Of a stretch of DNA of 64,000 nucleotides, positions 1 through 8,651 are shown piece by piece; the first letter of the stretch is position 1; each line of letters begins with the position of its first letter. The stretch is from the NCBI RefSeq assembly GCF_031458075.1, contig NZ_JAVDXT010000006.1:1-64000 (forward strand), given 5' to 3'. The notes below the pieces were generated by a model that searched no databases, was not told the origin of the DNA, and saw only the letters and a program-made list of their open reading frames with translations. A program made the position numbers and the translations under genes. The stretch is from Rhodoferax_B ferrireducens_A. GTDB taxonomy: Bacteria > Pseudomonadota > Gammaproteobacteria > Burkholderiales > Burkholderiaceae_C.

Positions 1-84
1 CGCTGCGAGCTTCTTGGCGGTTTCGGGGGTCAGGGCAACTCGGGTTTCTCCGGTCGCCGTCTCTTGCGGCACGCCTATCAGCAT
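1..84 (-). CDS. pntA: NAD(P) transhydrogenase subunit alpha, N-terminal fragment
   Basis: Only the first 28 codons are inside the window; the gene runs off the left edge. The peptide begins MLIGVPQETATGETRVALTP, the characteristic start of the alpha (NAD-binding) subunit of the proton-translocating transhydrogenase, which exchanges hydride between NADH and NADP+ using the proton gradient at the inner membrane. An AAGGAG ribosome site sits just upstream of the ATG. It lies 52 bp behind the idonate dehydrogenase-like gene on the same strand, so it may be the distal gene of that sugar-acid operon; a transhydrogenase could rebalance NADPH made or used by the dehydrogenases. Identification rests on a short N-terminus only. 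Confidence 0.75.
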   Translation of the reverse strand, partial: MLIGVPQETATGETRVALTPETAKKLAA

Positions 85-136
85 TCTTGTCTCCTTGAAG
101 AATTTGAAAACCATGGCGTATGGATTCGCCACGAAA

Positions 137-1171
137 TCAATCGAAGTTCAGCAACACTTTCATCGCCTGCGAGCGGTCGGCCGCGAGGGCGAACGCACGG
201 GCAGAGTCGCGGTACGACAGCGTGGCCGAGATCAGCGGCTTCACATCCACCAGGCCCTTGTTCAAAAACTCCACTGCCATGGCAAATTCCTCGTGGAAGC
301 GGAAGGCGCCGCGCAGGTCGAATTCCTTGGCCACAATGACGTTCATCGGCAGGTTCATGTCTCCGCCCAAGCCCACCTGCAGGATGATGCCGCGCGGGCG
401 CAGCGTATCCAGGGCGCCGCGCAGCGCGCGTTCGTTGCCGCTGGCTTCGAACAGCACGTCGAACGTACCCTTGTCGGCGGTGAAACGCTTCAGGCCGTCC
501 GGTTCTTCGGCTACGTTGATGATTTCGTCGGCGCCCACCTTCTGCGCCTTGCCCAGGGGATGGTGGCTCATGTCGGTGGCCACGATGTGGGCGGCACCGG
601 CGCGGCGTGCGGCGATGATGATCAGCGCGCCGATCGGACCGCAGCCAGTGACCAGCACCTTCTTGCCCAGCAGCGGGCCGGCGCGGCGCACAGCGTGCAG
701 CGCCACGGACAGCGGTTCGGCCATGGCGCCTTCGCCGTCGCTGACGCGGTCGGCCAGCTTGTGCGCCTGGTGGGTGTCGACCACGATCTCTTGGCGGAAC
801 GCGCCCTGCACGTGCGGATTGCGCATGGCGCTGCCGTAGTAGCGCATGTCCAGGCAATGGTTTTGAAGGCCTTCCTGGCAGTAGCGGCACACGCCGCAGG
901 GGCGGCTCGGACTTACAGCGATGCGTTCGCCGACGGAAAAGCCGACCACGCCTTCACCCACGGCGTCGATGACGCCGGCGACCTCATGGCCGAGCACCAT
1001 AGGCTCCTGGATACGGATAGTGCCAAAACCGCCGTGGTTGTAGTAATGCAGGTCCGAGCCGCAGATGCCGCCGCAGCGCACGCGCACGCGCAGCTGGCCG
1101 GGGCCGAGTTCGGCGGTGGGAAAAGTTTCGACGCGCAGGTCGCCTGGTGCGTGGATGACGAGTGCTTCCAT
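137..1171 (-). CDS. idnD: Zinc-dependent L-idonate 5-dehydrogenase-like alcohol dehydrogenase
   Basis: This 344-residue medium-chain dehydrogenase probably oxidises a sugar acid at C5 (L-idonate to 5-ketogluconate in the named family). Catalytic-zinc ligands C37 and H62 (GHE) are present, as are four structural-zinc cysteines at C92, C95, C98 and C106. The Rossmann motif GCGPIG is at 176-181. I chose the ATG at 1171 because the reading frame further upstream overlaps the preceding SDR gene and has no family homology. It sits 11 bp after that SDR gene, the usual partner in an idonate/gluconate route. Family assignment is firm; the exact polyol or sugar-acid substrate is inferred from neighbours. 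Confidence 0.85.
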   Translation of the reverse strand: MEALVIHAPGDLRVETFPTAELGPGQLRVRVRCGGICGSDLHYYNHGGFGTIRIQEPMVLGHEVAGVIDAVGEGVVGFSVGERIAVSPSRPCGVCRYCQEGLQNHCLDMRYYGSAMRNPHVQGAFRQEIVVDTHQAHKLADRVSDGEGAMAEPLSVALHAVRRAGPLLGKKVLVTGCGPIGALIIIAARRAGAAHIVATDMSHHPLGKAQKVGADEIINVAEEPDGLKRFTADKGTFDVLFEASGNERALRGALDTLRPRGIILQVGLGGDMNLPMNVIVAKEFDLRGAFRFHEEFAMAVEFLNKGLVDVKPLISATLSYRDSARAFALAADRSQAMKVLLNFD

Positions 1172-1182
1172 AGGAGTTTCTT

Positions 1183-1956
1183 TCAGAGCGTTGCGGTCAC
1201 GCCGCCATCCACGTACAGGATGTGGCCATTGACAAAGTCGGAGGCCGCGCTGCTGAGGAAGACCGCCGCGCCGCAGAGGTCTTCCACATCGCCCCAGCGG
1301 CGCGAAGGTGTGCGGTTGACCAGCCACTGGGTGAACTCGGCGTTCTTCACCAACGCATCGGTGAGTTCGGTCTTGAAGTAGCCCGGGCCGAGGCCGTTGA
1401 CCTGGATGCCGTGCTGCCCCCAGTCGATGGCCATGCCCTTGGTCAGCATCTTCACCGCGCCTTTGCTGGCGGTGTAGGGCGCGATGCCGGGGCGGCCCAT
1501 TTCGCTCTGTACCGAGCAGATGTTGACGATCTTGCCGCGCCCGCGTGGAATCATGCACCGGGCCACGGCCTGTCCGACCAGGAAGACGCTGTCTACATTG
1601 GTCTTCATCAGTTCGTGCCACTGCGCTTCCTCGAACTGATCAAGCGGGCCGCGGCGCTGCATGCCGGCGTTGTTGACCAAGATGTCGATGGGTGCGATAT
1701 CACGCTCGATCTGGGCCACCGCCTTGGCTACGGCCGCACCGTTGGTCACATCGAAAGCTGCTGTATGGACAGTCGCGCCCTCGGCACGCAGCGTAGCGGC
1801 AGCGGCCTCCAGTTTCTCGGTGCTGCGCGCGTTGAGCACAACGGCGGCGCCCGCCTGTGCCAGACCGCGCGCCAGCGCGAATCCGATGCCCGCGCTGGAA
1901 CCGGTGATGAGGGCGGTGCGCCCGGTCAGGTCGAATTTTTGAATGAATGTATTCAC
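1183..1956 (-). CDS. idnO: SDR oxidoreductase, gluconate 5-dehydrogenase-like
   Basis: A classical short-chain dehydrogenase of 257 residues, probably interconverting 5-keto-D-gluconate and D-gluconate with NAD(P)H. The cofactor motif TGSSAGIG is at 18-25, NNAG at 95-98, the catalytic serine near 148, and the YTASK catalytic tyrosine and lysine at 161 and 165. Its first 4 bp overlap the end of the gluconokinase gene, indicating translational coupling. Idonate dehydrogenase, this enzyme and gluconokinase together make the E. coli GntII/Idn-type route from idonate to 6-phosphogluconate. SDR substrates are hard to read from sequence, so the specific activity rests on this context. Confidence 0.8.
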   Translation of the reverse strand: MNTFIQKFDLTGRTALITGSSAGIGFALARGLAQAGAAVVLNARSTEKLEAAAATLRAEGATVHTAAFDVTNGAAVAKAVAQIERDIAPIDILVNNAGMQRRGPLDQFEEAQWHELMKTNVDSVFLVGQAVARCMIPRGRGKIVNICSVQSEMGRPGIAPYTASKGAVKMLTKGMAIDWGQHGIQVNGLGPGYFKTELTDALVKNAEFTQWLVNRTPSRRWGDVEDLCGAAVFLSSAASDFVNGHILYVDGGVTATL

Positions 1957-2522
1957 GGATAAGCCCGGTCGGAGTGTGAAGAAGCCATGGATAGGCCCGC
2001 TTGCGAGGTCGACAGCAGCCAGTTCGAGACCGCCTCTATCTGCTTCGGCAAAGGTAGCATGGATGAAATCCGGAAGACGCCGGGTTCGCCGACCGGCGGC
2101 TCCAGCGCCATAAATTGGCTGGCAACCAGTTGAGGATGGAAAAAATGGCCCTGGCGTGCGCCGAGTCGCCGCGTCGCTTCTTCCATGTCGAGCTCCATGA
2201 AGACGATGCGTAAGCCCGGCACCGCGGCGCGCAGGCGTTCTCGGTAGCTGCGTTTGAGCGCGGAGCAGGTAAGCACGGCGGGGCCGCTCGAGGCCGCCAG
2301 ACGCGTCCCGAGCAGGTCGAGCCAGGGCAGGCGGTCGGCGTCGTCGAGCGCGATGCCGCGTCGCATCTTGTCCACGTTCGTAGCCGGGTGGTAGTCGTCG
2401 CCTTCGATCAGCTGGCCACCGAGCACTTGCGCCAATTGGGCGGCCAGTGTGGACTTGCCGCAGCCGGCAACCCCCATCACCAGCAGCCGGCAGGTCGGTC
2501 CGTCCGCCAAATGCGCGGCCAC
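1953..2522 (-). CDS. gntK: Gluconokinase, GntK/IdnK type
   Basis: A 189-residue P-loop kinase that phosphorylates D-gluconate to 6-phosphogluconate, feeding the Entner-Doudoroff or pentose phosphate pathway. The Walker A motif GVAGCGKST is at 17-25, followed by the family-typical GDDYHP segment and a Kxxmrrg-like stretch. Length is normal for GntK. It follows the 2-hydroxyacid dehydrogenase by 1 bp and overlaps the SDR gene by 4 bp, so it is inside a tight operon. It supplies the only obvious entry into central metabolism from this cluster. Confidence 0.9.
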   Translation of the reverse strand: MAAHLADGPTCRLLVMGVAGCGKSTLAAQLAQVLGGQLIEGDDYHPATNVDKMRRGIALDDADRLPWLDLLGTRLAASSGPAVLTCSALKRSYRERLRAAVPGLRIVFMELDMEEATRRLGARQGHFFHPQLVASQFMALEPPVGEPGVFRISSMLPLPKQIEAVSNWLLSTSQAGLSMASSHSDRAYP

Positions 2523-2523
2523 G

Positions 2524-3525
2524 TCAGCTCCGCACCTGCGGCCTTACCGCATTCACCGGTGTCAGCGGCGCACCGGCCTGAGGGCCATAGCCGAGCGATG
2601 CGATCAGGTTGTCGATGGCCAATGCGGCCATGGCGCGCCGGGTGCGCACCGAAGCGCTGCCGATATGGGCTGTGAGCACCGTGTTGGGTGCAGCCAGCAA
2701 GTCGGCGTGCACCTTGGGTTCGCCTTCGAAAACGTCCAGGCCGGCGGCCGCGATGGTGCCCGCGCGCAGGGCCGCCGCCAGTGCCGCGTCGTCGACGATA
2801 CCGCCGCGCGCGATATTGGTGAGTGTGGCCGAGGGCTTCATCAGTGCAATTTCGGCTGCGCCGATGGTGTGGTGGGCAGCTGGGGAATAAGGCAGCACCA
2901 GCACCAGGTGGTCGGCCTCCTTGAGTAGCGTCTGCTTGTCTACATACTGTGCGCCGGCTTCGGCCTCCTGCGCCGCGTCGAGTTTCGAGCGGTTGTGGTA
3001 GATCACCCGCATGCCGAAGCCGAGTGCGCCACGGCGTGCGATGCCGCGGCCGATGCGGCCCATGCCCAGGATGCCGAGCGTTGCTCCCTGGATGTCGCCG
3101 CCGACGAAGTGGTCGTGGATGCCGGTCTTGGTCCATGCGCCGGTACGCACGAAGCGGTCGGATTCGGCGATGCGGCGGGCCGTGGCCATCATCAGCCCGA
3201 AGCCATAGTCGGCGGTGGTCTCGGTCAGCACGTCGGGCGTGTTGGTGACGACCACGCCGCGCGCGGTGCAGGCCGCCACGTCGATGTTGTTGTAGCCGAC
3301 GCCGACGTTGCACACCGCCTTGAGCTCGGGACAGGCGTCGAGCAGGGCTGCATCGATGCGTTCGCTGCCGGTGCTCATCACGCCGGATTTTCCCTGCAGG
3401 CGTTCGATGAGTTCAGTCGGACTCCAGATAGTGTCGGAAGGGTTGTCGGTGACATCGAAATACTGGCGCAGGCGGTCGGCGATGTCTGGGAAGGTGGCAC
3501 GGGTGGCCAGGACGGAAGGTCGCAT
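2524..3525 (-). CDS. D-2-hydroxyacid dehydrogenase, 2-ketogluconate/glyoxylate reductase type
   Basis: A 333-residue D-isomer-specific 2-hydroxyacid dehydrogenase. The NAD(P)-binding GMGRIG motif is at 154-159. The expected catalytic triad is visible: R240 in TNIARGG, E269 in FEGEP, and H287 in AHIG. In a gluconate/idonate cluster the likeliest reaction is NADPH-dependent reduction of 2-ketogluconate to gluconate, as for GhrB/TkrA enzymes, but glyoxylate or hydroxypyruvate reduction is equally compatible with the sequence. Spacing to the next gene is 1 bp and to the previous gene 12 bp, so it is co-transcribed. Confidence 0.85.
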   Translation of the reverse strand: MRPSVLATRATFPDIADRLRQYFDVTDNPSDTIWSPTELIERLQGKSGVMSTGSERIDAALLDACPELKAVCNVGVGYNNIDVAACTARGVVVTNTPDVLTETTADYGFGLMMATARRIAESDRFVRTGAWTKTGIHDHFVGGDIQGATLGILGMGRIGRGIARRGALGFGMRVIYHNRSKLDAAQEAEAGAQYVDKQTLLKEADHLVLVLPYSPAAHHTIGAAEIALMKPSATLTNIARGGIVDDAALAAALRAGTIAAAGLDVFEGEPKVHADLLAAPNTVLTAHIGSASVRTRRAMAALAIDNLIASLGYGPQAGAPLTPVNAVRPQVRS

Positions 3526-3537
3526 GGTGTTTGGGGG

Positions 3538-4209
3538 TCAGTTGTTGCAGCGTGCTTCGAGTGCATCGATGAAGCTGCGATCCCAGCGGCCTTCACGCAT
3601 GGCGGCCATGGTTTTCTCTTCGGCCACCAGCACCGCACGGGCCTTCTCGATGATCTGTTCTGCGCCTTGGGGAGGGATCGCCAGCAAGCCATCCTGGTCG
3701 CCAACCAGGATGTCGCCGGGGTTGACCACCATGCCGCCTACACTGATCGGCACGTTGATCTCGCCAGGGCCGTCTTTGTACGGGCCACGGTGGGTCACGC
3801 CACGCGCGTACACCGGGAAGTCGCGCTCGCGGATCTCGGCCACATCGCGGATCGCGCCGTCGATGACCACGCCTGACAACCCGATCCTGGCTGCATAGAA
3901 GGACAAGATGCCGCCGACGACGGCGTTGTTCAGGTCTCCGCCGGCGTCAACCACCAGCACGTCGCCGGGGCGGCAGAACTCCAGGGCGCGCAGATAGGTC
4001 AGGTTGTCGCCGCCGCGCGAACGCGCCGTGACCGCCGTGCCGGCCATGGTTTCCTTGCCGGGACGGTGGTAGGGGCTCAGACCCGTGGTGCCGATATTGC
4101 GGTGCATGCTGTCGCTGAGCGCAGCCAGCGGGAGTGAGCGCAGGGTTTCGAGGATTTTGGTATCGGCCTGGTCGGCAGACGCATTCTTGCGCAGGGCTTT
4201 GTATTCCAT
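3538..4209 (-). CDS. RraA-family protein (HMG/CHA aldolase-like)
   Basis: A 223-residue member of the RraA/dimethylmenaquinone methyltransferase-like family. The glycine-rich segment with AGGDLNNAVVGG and the downstream DGAIRDVAEI carry the usual metal and substrate residues. In metabolic operons such proteins act as 4-hydroxy-4-methyl-2-oxoglutarate or 4-carboxy-4-hydroxy-2-oxoadipate aldolases, or as 2-oxoacid decarboxylases; true RraA instead inhibits RNase E and is usually shorter (about 160 residues). Length and operon context favour a catabolic lyase. Its position between an aminotransferase and a hydroxyacid dehydrogenase suggests it cleaves or decarboxylates a 2-oxoacid made by the transaminase. 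That is inference. Confidence 0.75.
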   Translation of the reverse strand: MEYKALRKNASADQADTKILETLRSLPLAALSDSMHRNIGTTGLSPYHRPGKETMAGTAVTARSRGGDNLTYLRALEFCRPGDVLVVDAGGDLNNAVVGGILSFYAARIGLSGVVIDGAIRDVAEIRERDFPVYARGVTHRGPYKDGPGEINVPISVGGMVVNPGDILVGDQDGLLAIPPQGAEQIIEKARAVLVAEEKTMAAMREGRWDRSFIDALEARCNN

Positions 4210-4245
4210 GGGTGGGCTTTCGGAGCGGGTTTCAACAGGAAAGAT

Positions 4246-5502
4246 TCAATGCAAGGCGGCCACGGCACGCCCGATGCGGGCGCAACCTTCTTCGATCACT
4301 TCGATGCTGGTGGCGATCGACATGCGGAAATACGGTGCTACGCCATAGGACGAGCCCGGGATCATTGCCACGCCTTCTGCGTCGAGCAGGTACAGGGCCA
4401 CGTCCACATCGCTGTCGATCTGTTTGCCGCTCGGCGTGGTGCGGCCGATGAGACCGCTGCAATTGACGAACAGGTAGAAGGCGCCGCCAGGCGTGCGGCA
4501 GCCCAGGCCCGGGATAGCGTTGATCAGCGCCAGCGCGCGGTCCCGGCGCTGGCGGTAGGTCTCGACGAAATCTTTGAGGAAACCGTGGTCGCCCTGCAGC
4601 GCCGCCAGCGCCGCGGCCTGGCTGATGGTGCAGGCATTGCTGGTGGACTGGGACTGCAGAGTCTCCATCGCACCGATCAGGTCCGCCGGGCCGGCCGCGT
4701 AGCCGATGCGCCAGCCGGTCATGGCATAGGTCTTCGACACGCCGTTGATGACCACGCTGCGTTCGTGCAGTTGCGGCTCTATGGCCACGATGTGCGGGAG
4801 GGCCTCGCCGTCGAAACGGATGTGTTCATAGATGTCGTCGGTCATGAGCAGCACCTGGGGATGGCGCAACAGCACATTGGCCAGGGCACGCAAGTCCGCC
4901 GCGCTATAGGCTGCGCCCGTCGGGTTGGTGGGTGAATTGAGCAGCAGCCAGCGCGTGTTGGGTGTGATGGCGGCTTCCAGTGCGGCAGCGGTCAAGCGAA
5001 AGCCATCGGCCTCATCGCAGGCCACCACCACCGGCGTGCCGTCGCAGGCCAGGACCATGTCCGGATAAGAAACCCAGTACGGCGCGGGAATGACGACCTC
5101 GTCGCCAGGCTCCAGCGTGGCCGACAAGGCGTTGAAGATCGCGTGCTTGGCACCGCAGGTCACGACCACGTTGCCTGGCTTGTAGCCCAGGCCGTTTTCG
5201 CGCAGCAGCTTGTCGCAGATGGCTTGGCGCAGGGCCGGCGTACCCGCCGACATGGTGTAGCGCGTCTCGCCGCGCTCGATGGCGGCGCAGGCCGCCTGGC
5301 GGATGTGCGCAGGCGTGTCGAAGTCGGGCTCACCGACCACCAGGTTGACGATGTCGCGGCCCTGGCGGCGCAGCTCGTTGGCGCGGTCTGCTGCGGCACT
5401 GCTGGGCGATGGTTTGATGCGGCGCACTCGCGCGGCAATGCGGGAGTCGGAGGGGGAGCGGGACACGGCTTTTCCTTTGGGCTGTGAGATCGGCGTAGCC
5501 AT
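4246..5502 (-). CDS. PLP-dependent aminotransferase, class I (aspartate aminotransferase-like)
   Basis: A fold-type I aminotransferase of 418 residues with a roughly 30-residue N-terminal extension. The PLP-binding lysine is K257 in SKTYAMTGWRIGYAAG, the cofactor asparagine is N193 in NSPTNPTG, and the DDIYE segment carries the PLP aspartate (222-223). It is the first gene of a minus-strand operon and has its own promoter at 5529-5593 with an ATA-N9-TAT box. It probably moves an amino group from the nitrogenous substrate of this cluster to a 2-oxoacid. The amino donor cannot be read from sequence. Confidence 0.85.
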   Translation of the reverse strand: MATPISQPKGKAVSRSPSDSRIAARVRRIKPSPSSAAADRANELRRQGRDIVNLVVGEPDFDTPAHIRQAACAAIERGETRYTMSAGTPALRQAICDKLLRENGLGYKPGNVVVTCGAKHAIFNALSATLEPGDEVVIPAPYWVSYPDMVLACDGTPVVVACDEADGFRLTAAALEAAITPNTRWLLLNSPTNPTGAAYSAADLRALANVLLRHPQVLLMTDDIYEHIRFDGEALPHIVAIEPQLHERSVVINGVSKTYAMTGWRIGYAAGPADLIGAMETLQSQSTSNACTISQAAALAALQGDHGFLKDFVETYRQRRDRALALINAIPGLGCRTPGGAFYLFVNCSGLIGRTTPSGKQIDSDVDVALYLLDAEGVAMIPGSSYGVAPYFRMSIATSIEVIEEGCARIGRAVAALH

Positions 5503-5528
5503 GGCGATGGCTGGATGGACAGGCCTGA

Positions 5529-5593
5529 ACGTTACGCGCAGTCGTTTTGGAAAGCCAAGACAAGTTCGCTCTGGCGATATAGGTAGAGCTTAT
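5529..5593 (-). promoter_or_regulatory. Predicted LysR-activated promoter of the aminotransferase operon
   Basis: On the minus strand an ATA-N9-TAT box (5579-5593), a form bound by Nac-type LysR proteins, is followed after 20 bp by TTGGCT (5553-5558) and after a further 18 bp by TAACGT (5529-5534). The predicted start of transcription is about 20 bp before the aminotransferase ATG. The same elements with the same spacings recur at 6676-6740 and 11859-11923. The box lies in the intergenic space shared with the divergent LysR gene, which suits autoregulation. Confidence 0.6.
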
Positions 5594-5697
5594 GACCGGC
5601 GTTGCCCAGAGTTTTCCCGCCAGAGCCCACCGGGTTAGCACTCTGGCCGCCACGGGTGGGGCGATGCTAGGCTCGCCTTTTGCTTGCTCTCCTCTGA

Positions 5698-6648
5698 ATG
5701 AACCTGCGTCGACTCAAATATTTCGTTAAGATCGTGGACATCGGCAGCCTCACACAGGCCGCCCAGGTCTTGTTCATCGCCCAGCCGGCGCTGAGCCAGC
5801 AACTCGCCACCCTTGAGGCCGAAGTTGGCCAGCAACTGCTGGTGCGGACCCAACGCGGCGTCACCCCCACCGAGGCTGGCAAGGCCCTGTACCGCCATGC
5901 ACAGATCATCCTTCGCCAATGTGATCAGGCGTTGAGCGATATGGCCGCCGCCGGCCAGGGGCTTTCGGGCCAGGTGTCGGTGGGCATGGCGCCCGGTACC
6001 GCCGCCGCCACGCTGGCCTTGCCGCTGCTGCGCCGGGTGCGCGCGCGCCACCCGGGCATCCTGCTCTACCTGAACGAGAGCTACGGTACGACGCTGAGCG
6101 AACTCATCATGAACGGCCGCATGGACCTGGCCGTGCTCTACGGCGACAAGGCCATCCACGGGCTGAAGTTTCTGCCCCTGGTGAAAGAAGCGCTGTACTT
6201 GGTTGGCCCGGCCACCGAGCCCCAGCCCGGCGAGAACATCCGCCTCGAAGACCTGCGCGAGGTGCAGCTGCTGATGCCGCGGCCCTACAACATCGTGCGC
6301 AAGCTGGTGAACGAGGCCTTCATGCGCGCCGGCATGACGCCGCGCGTGGTGGCCGAGGTGGAGTCGGCCATTACCTTGACTGCGGCCATTGCCGATGGCC
6401 TGGGCTCGACCATCCTGCCTGCCTCCATGGCGCGTGGCTTCGTGGCCTCGGGCATGGCCTGGCAGAGCCGCATCGTCGAGCCGGTCATCGAGGCGCCGCT
6501 GGCCTTGTGCCAGTCGGACCACTTGCCCCTGTCGGAGCCGGCGCAGGCGGTGCGCGAGATCTTGCTCGAGCTGGTGAGTGATCTCCATGTCGATACGGAC
6601 CCGGGCTTTCCGTCCGAGAAAGCCATGGCACTGGCGTCCGCGTCCTGA
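5698..6648 (+). CDS. LysR-family regulator, Nac-like
   Basis: A 316-residue LysR transcription factor. The N-terminal helix-turn-helix (about 1-60) begins MNLRRLKYFVKIVDIGSLTQ and closely resembles Nac, the nitrogen assimilation control protein of enterics; a periplasmic-binding-protein-like effector domain follows. Unlike enteric Nac, it sits beside a catabolic cluster, which suggests a dedicated, ligand-responsive regulator. It is divergent from the aminotransferase operon and lies just before the biotin-carboxylase/Pxp operon. ATA-N9-TAT boxes found at three nearby promoters match the published Nac recognition pattern and are its likely targets. Effector unknown. Confidence 0.88.
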   Translation: MNLRRLKYFVKIVDIGSLTQAAQVLFIAQPALSQQLATLEAEVGQQLLVRTQRGVTPTEAGKALYRHAQIILRQCDQALSDMAAAGQGLSGQVSVGMAPGTAAATLALPLLRRVRARHPGILLYLNESYGTTLSELIMNGRMDLAVLYGDKAIHGLKFLPLVKEALYLVGPATEPQPGENIRLEDLREVQLLMPRPYNIVRKLVNEAFMRAGMTPRVVAEVESAITLTAAIADGLGSTILPASMARGFVASGMAWQSRIVEPVIEAPLALCQSDHLPLSEPAQAVREILLELVSDLHVDTDPGFPSEKAMALASAS

Positions 6649-6675
6649 TCGCGCCAAGCAGGCGCGCCAAGCGTC

Positions 6676-6740
6676 ATAAGACGTCCTTATCCCGGCAAAG
6701 CCAAACGGTCTTGGCGTCGCGGCCCATCTCTGGGTAACTT
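6676..6740 (+). promoter_or_regulatory. Predicted LysR-activated promoter of the biotin-carboxylase/Pxp operon
   Basis: ATA-N9-TAT at 6676-6690, TTGGCG at 6711-6716 and TAACTT at 6735-6740. Spacings of 20 and 18 bp are identical to those of the promoters at 5529-5593 (minus strand) and 11859-11923. The box is centred roughly where LysR proteins usually bind, about 60-65 bp before the predicted transcription start. Confidence 0.6.
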
Positions 6741-6804
6741 AACGGCATTCGAACACGCTGATGCACAGCGCGTGAACGCCGCCCGCGAGGGCAGGAAACC
6801 CGAG

Positions 6805-7272
6805 ATGAACCTACAGGAAATCAAGGCACTGATCGATGCGATGGCCGCGTCGGACCTCAGCGAGATGGCACTGACCCGCGACGGTACGCAGCTGCGTCTG
6901 GTGCGCAGGAAGACGGCGTCCGGCGCCCCCGCGCAGCAGCAGGCGCCAGACCCGCAGGCGGCAACGCCCGTGTCAACACCTGCACCAGTACGTGCCCGGC
7001 GCCAGAGTCCACAGCCAGCCGCTGCTGCCACGCCAGCGCCGAGTGCCATCACTACGCCCTTGTATGGCGTCGTGCACTGGCGTCCATCGCCCGATGCGCC
7101 ACCCTTCGTTGCGCCGGGGCAGGCCATCCAAGCCGGCCAGGTGGTGTGCGTGGTCGAAGCCATGAAGGTTTTCAACGAAATCCGCACTGACGTCGATGCC
7201 ACGGTGCTGGCCCTGCTGGTCGAGTCGGGTGCCGAAGTCGAAGCCGGCCAGCCGTTGTTGAGTCTGGGTTGA
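6805..7272 (+). CDS. Biotin carboxyl carrier protein (AccB-like)
   Basis: A 155-residue biotin carrier. It has an N-terminal helical segment, a Pro/Ala-rich linker (about 40-85), and a C-terminal biotinyl domain with the modified lysine K121 in VVEAMKVFNEI. I prefer the ATG at 6805, preceded by AGGAAA, over an in-frame GTG at 6772, because typical AccB homology begins MNLQEIK. It heads an operon with a biotin carboxylase and PxpB/PxpC/PxpA homologues rather than the accA/accD carboxyltransferase, so it probably serves a dedicated carboxylation of the cluster's substrate and not fatty-acid synthesis. Confidence 0.88.
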   Translation: MNLQEIKALIDAMAASDLSEMALTRDGTQLRLVRRKTASGAPAQQQAPDPQAATPVSTPAPVRARRQSPQPAAAATPAPSAITTPLYGVVHWRPSPDAPPFVAPGQAIQAGQVVCVVEAMKVFNEIRTDVDATVLALLVESGAEVEAGQPLLSLG

Positions 7273-7274
7273 GC

Positions 7275-8651
7275 ATGTTCGACACCGTTTTGATCGCCAA
7301 CCGGGGGGAGATCGCCTTGCGCATCCAGCGCGCTTGCCGCAGCCTGGGGCTGCGCACTGTGGCAGTCTATTCCGAGGCTGACCGCGATGCGGTCTACGTC
7401 ACCCAGGCCGACCAGGCCCTGTGCATAGGCCCGGCCTCGCCCGCGCAGAGCTACCTGAACCAGGCCGCGCTGCTGTATGCCGCCAAGCTCAGCGGCGCGC
7501 AGGCCATCCATCCGGGCTACGGCTTCTTGTCGGAGAACGCCGGTTTCGCCGCGCGTGTGGAAGCGGCCGGCCTGAGCTTCATCGGACCGCCATCGGCATG
7601 CATCCGCACCATGGGCGACAAGGTGGCCGCCAAGCGCGCGATGCGCGCGGCCGGCGTGCCCTGCGTGCCCGGACCCGACGGTTCGCTGCCCGACGACAAC
7701 GCGGCCATCCTGGCCATCGCGCGCGAGATCGGTTACCCGGTGATGGTCAAGGCCGCTGGCGGCGGCGGCGGGCGCGGTATGCGCATCGTGCAGGCCGAGA
7801 CCGAGCTGCTGGACGCCATGGCGCTGACCCGCGAGGAAGCCCGCCGGGCCTTCGGCAACCCCGAGGTCTACATCGAGAAATTCCTGGGCCATCCGCGCCA
7901 CGTGGAGATCCAGGTGCTGTGTGATCGCCATGGCCATGCGCTGTGGCTCGGCAGTCGCGACTGCTCGCTGCAGCGGCGCCACCAGAAGGTGCTGGAGGAA
8001 GCCCCGGCACCGGGCATTGACCGCATCCTGCTGGCCAAGGTGGGCGCGCGCTGTGCCGAAGCCTGCCAGCAGATCGGCTACGTGGGCGTGGGCACCTTCG
8101 AGTTTTTGTTCGAAGACGGCGAGTTCTTCTTTATCGAGATGAACACCCGGCTGCAGGTCGAACATACGGTCACCGAGATGACCACCGGCATCGACATCGT
8201 GCAGCAGCAGATCCGCATGGCGCGCGGCGAACAGCTGGCGCTGACGCAAGACCAGGTCGGCTGTTTCGGCCACGCGCTGGAATGCCGCATCAACGCCGAA
8301 AACCCCGAAACCTTTGCCCCGGCGCCGGGCCGCATCACCGCCTGGCAGCCCCCGGGCGGTTTTGGCGTGCGGGTCGATTCCCACGTGAGCGCGGGCTACC
8401 GCGTGCCGCCCTATTACGACTCGATGATCGCCAAGCTGATCGTGCACGGCAGCTCGCGCGCCGACGCTCTGGCCCGCATGCGCCTGGCGCTGGCCGAGAT
8501 GCATGTCGAGGGCATAGCCACCAATGTGCCGCTGCACCGCGAGATCATCGAAGACCCCGGCTTCCAGCAGGGCGGCGTCGACATCCACCACCTTGAACGC
8601 TGGCTGCAGCGGCGCGCCACGGGGCGTGCAACCGAAAAAGAACGTACATGA
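7275..8651 (+). CDS. Biotin carboxylase (AccC-like)
   Basis: A 458-residue ATP-grasp enzyme that carboxylates biotin on the carrier protein using ATP and bicarbonate. The N-terminal IANRGEIA segment, the glycine-rich ATP loop KAAGGGGGRGMR and the metal-binding EMNTRLQVEH motif are all present. I use the ATG at 7275, 2 bp after the carrier stop codon; a TTG two codons upstream is also in frame. Its end overlaps the PxpB start by 4 bp, so expression of the subunits is coupled. Fatty-acid AccB/AccC are probably encoded elsewhere. Confidence 0.9.
   Translation: MFDTVLIANRGEIALRIQRACRSLGLRTVAVYSEADRDAVYVTQADQALCIGPASPAQSYLNQAALLYAAKLSGAQAIHPGYGFLSENAGFAARVEAAGLSFIGPPSACIRTMGDKVAAKRAMRAAGVPCVPGPDGSLPDDNAAILAIAREIGYPVMVKAAGGGGGRGMRIVQAETELLDAMALTREEARRAFGNPEVYIEKFLGHPRHVEIQVLCDRHGHALWLGSRDCSLQRRHQKVLEEAPAPGIDRILLAKVGARCAEACQQIGYVGVGTFEFLFEDGEFFFIEMNTRLQVEHTVTEMTTGIDIVQQQIRMARGEQLALTQDQVGCFGHALECRINAENPETFAPAPGRITAWQPPGGFGVRVDSHVSAGYRVPPYYDSMIAKLIVHGSSRADALARMRLALAEMHVEGIATNVPLHREIIEDPGFQQGGVDIHHLERWLQRRATGRATEKERT

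Noticed and set aside
137..1621. 494-codon version of the idonate dehydrogenase starting upstream
   Set aside because: The first 150 codons overlap the SDR gene out of frame and show no family similarity; the real start is the ATG at 1171.
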